The notes beneath the pieces were generated by a model that saw only the letters and a program-made list of their open reading frames with translations, ran no database searches and was not told the origin of the DNA. A stretch of 64,000 nt of DNA from Aphelenchoides besseyi (lineage: Eukaryota > Nematoda > Chromadorea > Rhabditida > Aphelenchoididae), in assembly GCA_024699855.1 (NCBI GenBank), contig JAMPIQ010000002.1:8308001-8372000 (forward strand), given 5' to 3'. Positions 1 to 9,646 of this stretch are shown one piece after another. Position numbers and translations under genes: made by a program. Within the stretch, counting starts at the first letter, position 1, and each line of letters starts with the position of its first letter.

Positions 1-1513
1 CTGCTCGATCAGCTTTGACTGAAGGATTGGAGAAGATTTTGATAGTAGATTTCGATGTTCATCATGGGCAGGGCGTACAAATGCAGTTTTATAATGATCC
101 ACGGTTCGTTCTGTTCATCTTAATTTTACTTATTCTTTCAGGGTCATGTATTTTTCTGTTCATCGATATGAGCATGGAAGCTTTTGGCCAAATCTGCCAG
201 AAGGAGATTTCGATTCGATTGGCGACGGAATGGGAGTTGGTTTCAACATCAACTTTCCACTTAACGAAGTCACCGAACATCGAAAAAGCACGTTTATCGT
301 CTCCTTTAGACTCAAATTGAAGACGCTGATTACATGTTCATTTTTTGGAACATTTTGCATCCGATAGCCGTCGAATTCGAGCCGCAAATAATCTTGTTCT
401 CCGCAGGATTCGATGCATGTGCTGGAGATCCAGTGGTTCGTTTATGCCAAACAATTTGATCGCGGTTTTTAGGGACATCTACTTTTGACTCCACATCTGT
501 TTGCCAATTGGGTTTTTCATCTTCGTCTCGTCTGCCAAAGACAAGTTCTAATTCTGGAAGGAGGTGGTGAACTACACCTTAGCTCCCATCGCCAAAATGA
601 CAGAATACTCATATCGATAGACTCCTTGATGTGCTGAGTTCGACGGTATCAATTTTATCGTGCGAAAATCACACAGTAAAAAGTTAATACGGTAAATACA
701 TGAATTACAAAACCTCTGCAATATGGGTATCAAACTGATACTTTCAATAAGACAAATTAAACGGTTGTATCTTCAGCACGTTCAAAAATGCACGATAGCA
801 AGATAAATCATGTGCAACTTGCCGCTACCAAAAAATCGCTCTGCTAAACCGAATGTGACATTCAATTTTCTATTCAAATTAACGCCATATTACCTACTCC
901 AAACCACCGGTTAGTTTTGGCTAGAAATGCTTTAAAATAACAGTCGCGGGGTTATCCCATCGAAAGTATCAGTTTGTTGTTTTTGTATTTACCGTATTAA
1001 CTTTTTACTGTGTGGTTTTCGCACGATAAAATTGATACCGTCGAACTCAGCACATCAAGGAGTCTATCGATATGAGTATTCTGTCATTTTGGCGACGGAA
1101 GCTAAAGTGTAATTACTTCAATAAGGGTACAATCATAAGTCACAATCCGTTTGTGTTCAACGTTGTGTTGAAACGTTGCTTGAAGGTGTTCCGCCGGAGT
1201 TGAGCTGCAAAAAAGTTCGAAAAAGGTGAGAAGAAAACAAAACGACGATAAGCTTGTCGTTTCAGTGTTCTTGAAACTGGGAAACAAGTTCGGAATCTGC
1301 TTGGAAAATATTGGAAGTCGATAGCTAAGCAATCAAGGTAGAATACAAATTGATTTTAATTCAATTTGATTTAGTGATGATACGGTGCCCAAAAAAGAAC
1401 GCAGTGTCTTAGCAAATGTTTCGGTACCAACAGGAAACGTTCTACAAGATCAACTGTTAAATCCGTTTGATTGCGACGTTTACGATCGACCATTACCAAA
1501 CCCAACAGCTTGA
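1..1513 (+). CDS. Class II histone deacetylase, 5' part cut off by window edge
   Basis: C-terminal part of a zinc-dependent (class IIb, HDAC6-like) deacetylase domain that removes acetyl groups from lysines. Exons by eye: 1-104, 141-268, 310-435, 473-563, 1126-1225, 1266-1337, 1375-1513. Seen: the active-site stretch IVDFDVHHGQG, then SVHRYEHGSFWP, SAGFDACAGDP and LILEGGYN; the last carries the catalytic Tyr and is split across the intron 564-1125. The join G|GG at that intron restores EGGYN exactly. A 45-residue tail follows KYWKSIAKQ and stops at 1511-1513; a polyadenylation signal lies at 1534-1539. The 562-nt intron contains an inverted-repeat element, so the gene is not broken by it. The start lies outside the window. 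The stop is only 30 bp from the stop of the convergent gene. Family call is firm; which paralogue (hda-6 or another) is inferred. Confidence 0.93.
573..1111. mobile_element. TA-flanked inverted-repeat element (Tc1/mariner-type MITE)
   Basis: Two 126-bp arms, 575-700 and 984-1109, are near-perfect inverted copies (about five mismatches, clustered at the outer tips). Outer ends read CACCTTAGCTCC and, on the other strand, CACTTTAGCTTC. A TA lies at each edge (573-574 and 1110-1111), the target duplication of Tc1/mariner elements. A second inverted match, CAAACTGATACTTTC near 730-745 and its complement near 963-977, lies inside the arms, so most of the element can fold as one long hairpin. No transposase-length frame is present in about 535 bp, so it is non-autonomous. 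It sits wholly inside an intron of the deacetylase gene, 9 nt from the splice donor. No second copy was seen in the window. Confidence 0.9.
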
Positions 1514-1543
1514 TTGCAACGAATTTTAATAGCAATAAACAAT

Positions 1544-2653
1544 CTAATCGGTCTTTCCATTGATTTGTGAATTCTTCACTTCGCTGTCTCTATTGATTGC
1601 CGTGTAACGTCGTCCGCACTCCCCAAGAAATCCATCAGCAGCAAGAACTCGTATGAAGAGAAAGGCGTTAATGAGTGTGAAAACCACTCCCGTCCCATAG
1701 CCAATAACAAAATAGAACTGTCGATAATGGTACGAATGATTATAAACGTAGATCATTTGAATGGTGGGACTGATGAATCGAAAAAGAACGAACCTAAAAT
1801 CTAAATTTCAAATCGATCCTGTAAACAAAACTAACGTTACGAGGTTGGCGTATTTGATGAAAGTGAACAGCTTGGGGTTGGACAGATTTGCGCCACTCAG
1901 AAGAAAAAGAGTCCGAAGATGAAGGAAAATACTAAAGAAAAGTGACTAATCAATTCGAATAACCAAACCTGTTACATTCCATGAGCAATGACCAAAACGC
2001 TGCAAATGATTGCATAAGAAACGAAGGACAATCAGAAAGTCGATTCTCACCAAAGGAAACGAACTTCTCGACCACTACGGCGATCATTAGAACGGAAGAT
2101 GTTAGTGCATGATGAACAAGCAACTCGATAGTCCACCGCGAGATTTCGTATTTTAACATGTGAATCGAACTACAAATGTCTATTTAATCGAATTTCAAAA
2201 ACCACTAACTCGTGAATGAAGTAACCAACTGATATCAGAATGACTTGTATCTGCCAAGCTCTGAAAAAAGAAGTTCGTTTTCATTCGCTACTCGACTGAT
2301 TACTCGTTGTAGAAGACCGGATTGTTGATTACAAATTTGAATCGAGTGCAAACGAAATAGAGAACCATTAGTCCACTTAAGGTCGAATGCAGACAACAGA
2401 TCGTCAAGTTTCGCAGTCGATATTGTCTAAAGTCCTTGGCAGACTTCCACAAAAACATTTTCGTTAAAAATGACAACATTTGAAAAAATAGTATGTAAAA
2501 GAAGATTGAAAGCAGAATCTGAGGTTCAAAAACGCGATTCAACGGTGGCAGTTTCGTCAATCGCCAACTCGATTTCGGATACATAGCATTCAATTGTTCT
2601 TGCGGGACGTAGATGTCCATTCCGAGAGTCTTCGTCATTTCAGTTGAGGTCAT
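1544..2653 (-). CDS. TLC-domain multipass membrane protein (TLCD1/2-like)
   Basis: Five exons by eye on the minus strand, starting at ATG 2653. Diagnostic pieces appear in TLC order: RNLTICCLHSTLSGL, then QVILISVGYFIHD (joined across an intron at 2303), then WTIELLVHHALTSS with the family's His-His pair, then LLMECNR and, after a further intron, VFLHLRTLFLLSG, the conserved helix of TLCD1/TLCD2. The last exon (to 1544) has a further hydrophobic helix and a polar tail. Known family members sit in plasma or internal membranes and influence phospholipid composition; human TLCD1/2 regulate membrane fluidity. An N-terminal stretch of about 55 residues before the first hydrophobic helix is not diagnostic. 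Immediate 5' sequence has a possible very short UTR intron ending 21 nt before the ATG. The gene is convergent with the deacetylase, with stops 30 bp apart. Confidence 0.8.
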
Positions 2654-3505
2654 TGCTTAGAAGAATGAGGTCGAGTTTGGTCATTAGTTGCTGAAAATAC
2701 ATTATCATTACCCGGAAGATGGTTTCGAAAAACAAAGATTGCAGACACTCAACGGCCAACCTTCGAAATCTTACAGCTGAACAAACGGCAAAGACAAAAA
2801 GATTCTGAGGCGCGAATTGGATTTTGTGACCGTTGGGTAAACACAATTTTCGTTTTTGTCCAAAAACCCTATGGCAATTTAGCGGCCAAAAACTCGAGGT
2901 GTTTGATCTTGAAACCGAAAGCAATGATAGACGTTGAGCTCTCACGGCATTCGAAAACAATCGTCATGACGACTCTAAAAGCTCTTCTTTCGAGTTGACA
3001 AAATGACCACAAAGCAAAAACGAAGAAGAACTGTGGTTTTCACGCATCCAAACAGCATACTCATTTTTTCGCAAAAAGCTGTCGGTGCCGTTAATTTGCA
3101 CCAAACAAAACAAACTTTTGCATTCCATTGGCACGTTCACTTCGAAGACCAAACAGTCGCGGAGTCTGATAATTCGGGTTGATGTTTTTGGGCTTCAAAT
3201 TTTAATTAAAAGTCCACTCTTTATACGCCGGAATTCGGATGCTTGATTGTGATATGAGGAAAGTAATCAACCTGATTAGATCCAACAAAAAATTTCGCTT
3301 GTGCTTTGATTTCCGAACTCTATACCAACGTAAAACAATGCGTTGGTATCTTTCGTTTCTGCTTCTTGATTAGTTTAAGTATAAACGAAGTTCTATTAAA
3401 AAGAGATTGTTTATTTCAAATCAGTAAAGCACAGTTAGTTCAAACGGCAATAACCCCAGGCCCGGAAAGTAGGAGGAGATATGAAGGTATTGAAGAGGCT
3501 TTCAA
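2654..3505 (-). other. Upstream region with weak minus-strand frames, no confident gene
   Basis: Two minus-strand frames (about 2964-3180, with FEVNVPMECKSLFCLVQ and FLLCGHFVNSKEELLE, and 2640-2960) have some coding character and cysteines, but I could not join them into a protein with a clean start and splice sites, and recognise no family. They could be the 5' UTR of the TLC-domain gene or a small unrecognised gene. The rest to 3505 is AT-rich spacer and the 3' UTR of the BED-finger gene. Confidence 0.25.
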
Positions 3506-4820
3506 TCACAATTCGGTGGTGGTGGAGAAGATCTCGTTGCCGTCCAATGCAATCGACTTGATGGACACAGGAGTCGAGCAATCGGTCAGAAGTCGGGATT
3601 CGAATTCAAAGCTGAGCGGAACTTTGTGGCCATCGACGTCCAAGTAAACATCCAGTTGATGAATAGCGGCCGACTTCTTCGCGTTTTCTTCAACAGCTAA
3701 GAGCTTACTGGTAATATCGGCCATGTATTTTTGTGGAGACGAGAGCAACGTTTGCGGTGGCAAGACTGTCGATTGATTGGCTGCGACATCTGAATGAATA
3801 AGCAAAGAGTTGATGAAGTGCGAGCTTGTGGATTTGCGTTGTTCGCGCAAAGACGAGTCGGCAATCGAACTGGACGAACTGGCCGTTTGATCGATGGAAG
3901 TGATCGAGTTAGGAGAAACGGCTGACGGCGATATCGACTGATTGACAGATAAGTTAGCGTCTTCAGTAGGATGAAGAGCTATTGGTTGATGCATTGCCAT
4001 GATTTTGGTAAGTTCCTGACGCAATGGTTCATTGTGGCCTAAAAGCATACAAATCAGTTGGGACTCGTGTATTTGGACTTGCAATTTTGAAGTGTGGCCA
4101 TAAGATTCTTTTTCTCTTTAGCACGTGTCAACTTCTCGTGTTGTTCTTTGTGGCAACTTTTAAGATGACGAATCATTCCGGTGGTGCTGAAATGGATATT
4201 TTTCTGACTTTCATCACACAGACTCACCTGCTGTTTGTTGCCTTGATGATTTTGTTGCACGTTGGCGTTTTGCAGGTGGCTGCTTGTTCGCCAGGTCGTT
4301 GTTCGAAGTACTCCCAAACCAGCGCCGTTTTCATCGTCTGACCACGTGGACGCGGTCGATTGCGAACCTTACCACCCACTGTCTGCGTACTCAATGGTGT
4401 GGAAGTGAAATTAGCCGGCGAATCGGATTGATAGCCTGAAGAATCGGTGTTTTCCGGCGTTAGAAACATGTTGTTTAAAGATCCAACTGATGAGATTGAG
4501 TTGAAAGGAAAAGCGGACTTCGATTGGAGGGGAGTTGCCAACTGAAAAAAAGAGCGGTGAATCGTCTTACGCGTGATATTGTAACCAACCTGTGGGTTCA
4601 CAATTTTTTGTTGTAGCTGATGTTGATTTTGTTGACTTTGTTGTTGTTGAAATCGAAATAGTTGGGCCAACAGGGGCATTGGAAACACTTGATTGATGAA
4701 GTCTTGTTGTGCGTCGGTTAGATTTTGCGGCGGTATGGGAGCTTGAAGACCGTTGGGCGGCGTTGACGCGACCATGCTGCCGACGTCCATCGGTCGCAGA
4801 AGCCCGTTGAGTTGCCGCAA
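3506..4820 (-). CDS. BED-type zinc-finger transcription factor (5' end open)
   Basis: Minus-strand gene with at least four exons. The BED finger is built from two exons: VWEYFEQ, then CKTPTCNKIIK, then after an intron at about 4222-4186 STTGMIRHLKSCH, giving the Cys2-His2 pattern with the aromatic residues of BED domains. Upstream the protein is Gln-rich (FRFQQQQSQQNQHQLQQK) and Pro/Ser-rich, typical of an activation or repression region; downstream is a Ser-rich linker and a C-terminal segment ending FSTTTEL. An intron at 4543-4592 was checked (NPQ joined to LATPL). BED fingers bind DNA and occur in chromatin factors and in domesticated hAT transposases; no transposase core is visible here, so a host regulator is favoured. 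The true start was not found: the open frame runs to 4820 with no in-frame ATG at its head, so a first exon probably lies in the 4.8-kb stretch upstream. Confidence 0.8.
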
Positions 4821-7800
4821 ATTCCAATTTTCTTTTCAATCGAGGTGATTGAAAAGAAGAAGCGGAGGTGAAGAGCGAGGCCTGAAAAGCGGAAATCAAA
4901 CAGGCAAACCGCGAGATTTCGACGCGCCAAAAAGAAAACAACAAAACGCAAAGAAATTCACACGAAGAACGGAAACGAAAAAACAAATCGAATTCGCGCA
5001 CTGGTCATTTTTTCCAGACGTCGAGAAGAAGAGTCGCTTAACAGTTTTGGGCGAAAGAAAATCGCCGTTCGCGGTTTTTTGTTGTTGCGAATCTCGAACG
5101 AGAATCCGCGCGTTTACCTGCGTCTGCGAATTACGTTGAGAAACCGGCTTTCGACGCCAAACGTGATTTAGTTTGTTACCGTAAGTAGTCTTCAGCAACC
5201 AACTAAACCGACTTTTATGCGCGCCAAAAACACCTCGACGAAGAGTTCTCATGAGCACAATTATCGCTACAAAACCGCTTTTCTGCTGTTCATTGTTTTC
5301 TCTTGACCACACGGTTTTAATTACAAAAACTCCGCCCGTTTCCAGCGACTCGGTTATTACCGTCCGGAGGGGTTGAAACGGCGCGAATTTTAGGATTTGC
5401 AACAAAACGCACAGCTCAAGAATGCCACTCGAAAAAGACCAATTATCCAGTCGACTTACCTGCTAACTACCGTAGACTCGAAGCCGAAAGAAAGTCGATC
5501 GGGAGAGACGAAATGTGGGGCGATTGCGAATTCGGGCCGCGAGGTGAACAGGGACCAGAAAACGAGTTTTGTTGGGAGGACTCAAGATGACCAATTTTGC
5601 TCTTCCTGCACGTACAGACCGCTTGGTCATCCCGTCGACGGACTTCACGTCGATCGCCTGCGGGCGTTCAACTCCGCAGGCAGGTAGATAGGGACGTGAA
5701 GAACCAGAAATCGCGCTGATGCTCCAGCGACCTCCTAACCTACGGCCGGTTTTCCAATCACATCCGAGAGGTCAAAACATGAGGAGGACTGGTTTGAAGA
5801 TCATTTTCACTTTTGAGTCGCAAGAATTGCGCTTATTTGCATTCCAAAATCGCTGGTACCCGCAATCCCTCGACGAACGCGACAAAAAAACTCGCTCCTC
5901 GATGGTCGTAATCGGAATGTCCAGCGATTTCCGTCAACAAGACGTATTGATGCGTAAAACGAGATTCTGCTCGTCGGATTCTCCGACCGCAAGTCCACAA
6001 AATCGTTGCGCAATTCGTCGAGGACGCCGAAAGACGATTGAAGGGGGCGGAGTTGCCAGCGTTTGGCAGCCAGAAAATGACCGGTCAATCAGCAAAAACA
6101 AAGTTGAAGAAACTTTTCGCGTACGAATTCTCGTCGAGAGTGAAAATCGCGGTCTTGCGACTCGAAATCTCGACGGCGCAAATGAGGGAAATTTGGCGGT
6201 TTGAACGCAAACTTTTGTGTTGGAAGTTCGGAAAAAACGAAACGCATAAAAAACCGGAGATAACCAGTAGAGTCAATGAAAACCGGACGTTCGAATGCGC
6301 GAATCATGTTTGGACGTCCTGCCGACTTTGTTCGTAAGTCCCGACACTTTCTCACACGCAGAATACAAAAACAGACGACAACTCGCGCGCCGCAGGCGTT
6401 CCAATGACGGACGGTCATCTCAACCAGCAACCCGAAAACGCGGATTTTGCGAATCGATCGGACAGCAGAAAAGCGTTCCGGTTGGCTGAACGGGATCTCG
6501 TTGAGTTCGAAGATACGCACGCCGTTGGATGCAAATTTTCGAGTTCCTAATCCACTTCTCCATTTCACCTGTAGACGTCAATTCGCATCTCGTCGGCCAA
6601 AAGACGTGGTTCGAAGCGATTTGCGTTTGATGGTATTGGGATTTTCGAATTCGAAATTGCGATCGTTTTCACTTTTCACGAGAGTGTGCCAAAAAAATGG
6701 GTCATCGCGCAGAGGTGTCGTTTGGTTTCGATCGCGCGCCCCAAATTTCACTTCCGAAGGGCCGGAGGTCGAAAAAAGACGGTTATTAACTTGAGCGCCG
6801 ATACCGTAAACGCGAATCTCTCGGAATGACCACTTGAACGGTCAAGACGGCGGCACACGATCGGCGAGCAGTAATGAAGCGGGTAATTCGACCGGTTTCG
6901 TGGATCATGATTGGCGTCCAATTTTCAAATTTGAAAAACTTTCGTCCAAAACGCATGGGAAACCGGCAAATTTGGACAAACAAAAAGAACAACGGACAAT
7001 TACCGTGCCAAGTGCGCGCAAACTCCACGAAATGGCAAAGAACGAAAAGGTTGTTTTGACACTTCGCAAAGTGGACTTTGTTTTCGGATTCCAGCAGAGT
7101 CGGCAACTGATCCACAAGTTTGAATTGCGCGTCATAACTCCGAAATCTCGAGGGTCAAAGTGCGTGAGTCCCAAAACGACGATACCCGAGGCGGCGTCGC
7201 GTCTTGGAAGAACACAGATGTTGCCAGCTGTGTTCTTGTTTGGGAATGCGAGAATTTGAATTCACGTTGCTGTACGGTGTCCTCATGGATCGTCAAGGTT
7301 AATCGTGAAACGAACTTGGCGTCCTCATCAGTTGAGGCGAAGGCAGCTGCGCGTGTCATCAGTTAATTTCGCTCTCTCGACCTCGCGGCCCTTCTTTTCG
7401 TTGACAGTCTCGGAATTTAACGAAAATGTTTTTGTTTCTTGGCGCCAAAAAATCGAAAAAAAGCGGGAAAAGACGGTGTTCTTGGAGATCAGCAAAATAC
7501 GGTCGAAGAACCGAAGATGATTGGTTTGGTGGGTTTACAATCGGGACGAAGAAGAACAAGTCGAGGAGGGAAGGAAAGCAACGAAAAACCAAAAGAAAAA
7601 CGAATTCGGACCACCAGATTCGTAAAGACGATTCGCTGCAAAGCAAAGTGATCGAGTGATCCATTAGGGAAGTGAAAACAATCCGCCGATTACAATTGCC
7701 GGTCAGTTTTTGAAACAAGAAAAACGTGTAAAAAAGCGCCAAAACGGAAGGAACGAAGAGGGCCGTTGCATCGAGAATCGTGATTGAAAGGGAACACGTA

Positions 7801-9646
7801 AAGAAAGAACATTGCGCGCTAAAAATTCGAATTTTCAAGTCCCGGAAAAGTCCTGTGAATCGCAAGTTGAAGGCGGAGCGAAGAGGACGGCGATTAAGAT
7901 AAACGACGAGAGTCGACGATCGCGCGAATCGTGACACCTGCGGCCATTCGAATTCCCGAAATTGGTCGTTTGAGTTGAGAAAACGACTCGAAGTTGCCAA
8001 ACGAAAAACGCGCGAAATTGGAAAGTCGATCGGCAGTCTTCATCACCGTGTTGGAACTGCTGACTCAACCGACGCCAACATCGAGATCTTTAGTGCGCAA
8101 ATGCTCGTAGTAATCGCTTGACGTCCTCAATTCTCCCGATCTAACCCAACCAACGCATGAGATTCGCGCTTTGGACTGACCGTTGAGTTTACGGTCAACC
8201 GCGCAACAGACGGCCATTTGGAGGCGGTCGCTTGTGTGTTGTGGATTAATTTAGGAACTTGTGCGGAAATTTTCGAAAAAAACAACTCAACATCGACACC
8301 AAGAGAAGGACAACAGTCAAGTGCTCATGAAGCATAAAGATGGCCGCTTCTAAAGTGCGATTCCAACCTCAAAATCGCTGCAGTGATCACTTAAAGACGC
8401 CAAAACCACGAACTTTGCTTTGCATGTGGATTAAGCTCATGGTCCGCCGTGGGTGGTGCAGCTCGACAGATCAAAAGAAAAGCCAAAAGGCATCAGTCGA
8501 CCCAACTTCGCGGAATGCCTGCCAGCGAATAAGCTTAATGGAGAGATTGTTTGAGCTAATCGCTTACGGTACCGATTAGATAAAATCGTTGAATGGGGTT
8601 TGTGGTCTGAAAGACAAAAATTGCCGCAATTCGCGACCGACTGAACGGACAGGTTTCTTGCAACGATCCAACGGCTGACCGCCGAATGCGAAGAGTCGAA
8701 TGGCGTAATAAGACGCGAGAATCACGTTCTTGTACGTGGTCCCAAAAAAACAAGTCGGCACGCAGATTTGCTCGCGGCGCAAACCGGTCCGCGCAAATCC
8801 CGATTCCCATCGATGATTTCCGGCGCAACAAAAAGAAACAATTTGCCACCACAACTGTTCGGAGATCGGAAAGTTCAAAAAAAGTCGAAATGTGAGAAAT
8901 GACGACCCAAAATTTGTCGCCTTCAAAAGTTGCCGTCTTTTATCAAGTCTTGAATTTACGATCGATTCGAATTTCGGAAGCTGCGAATTGGCATTTGGGC
9001 AAAAACGGAAATTCGCGCGTCCATTTGAACAAAACGAGGTTCCCGTTGTTCTTCGACGACGCCGATGGGAAATTCGAAAACGCCGAACCGCAGGCATTTT
9101 TTGCGAATTCGAATCGCCGATCGTTGGAGACTAATCGTAATTGGTTGAGCCCAAAAAACGTCTCTTTTGCCGCGCACTTTCCGGACGCAAAAAGTTAGGA
9201 AACGCCGGGAGTCGGATTACGGTAATCAGTTTGAATTCTAACGGTCCTTTTGACGTTAATTGATTCGAAATTCAGCAGCAGAAAGTTTTTTGAGTTCACC
9301 GCCAAAAATTTGCCGCAAATTGGTTGAATGAAGAAAAAGATTATTTATCGGTCGTTGGAGACGTTGGAGACGCGCCGGAACTTTCGAATACGAGTGCCTC
9401 AAGTCATCAATCGCCGTAAAATGCGCGAAAAGACGCTAATTTCCCGACTTTGATGACAATAAATCGCCGCGTCCGGACAGGACAAAAGACGCGGGAATGG
9501 CAGACGACAAGTCTCGACGTGTGCACGATCGTTCTTCCGGCAATCTACGAATTCGCAAAATTTCTTCTTGAAAACAACTTTAAGTTTATTTTACAATTAA
9601 GCTCAACAAAACAACCGGAATGTACAATTGAAACCCGAGATTATGC
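4821..9646. other. Large stretch without a recognisable gene
   Basis: About 4.8 kb, richer in G+C and in TCG/CGAA words than the neighbouring genes. Many frames stay open for 60-210 codons on both strands at once, but none gives a domain, signal peptide, or a convincing splice chain, and the translations are Arg/Ser/Phe/Lys-rich in every frame, as expected from base composition. It probably holds the promoter and 5' exon or first intron of the BED-finger gene. Similar-looking blocks lie at 28.5-29.6 kb, 47.6-48.8 kb and 52.0-53.6 kb. Confidence 0.5.

Noticed and set aside
573..1111. Deacetylase gene broken by the inverted-repeat insertion
   Set aside because: Reading straight through gives EGGGELHL and loss of the Tyr motif, but splicing 563 to 1126 restores EGGYN and the downstream conserved C-terminus in frame, so the gene is probably intact.
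2300..2653. C-terminus of a P5-type ATPase or an innexin
   Set aside because: The hydrophobic spacing suggested these at first, but the downstream exons give GYFIHD, ELLVHH and VFLHLR in order, which identify a TLC-domain protein.
4830..9600. Protein genes in the many frames of 60-210 codons
   Set aside because: Open frames occur on both strands at the same places, with the same Arg/Ser/Phe-rich composition, no domains and no consistent splice sites.
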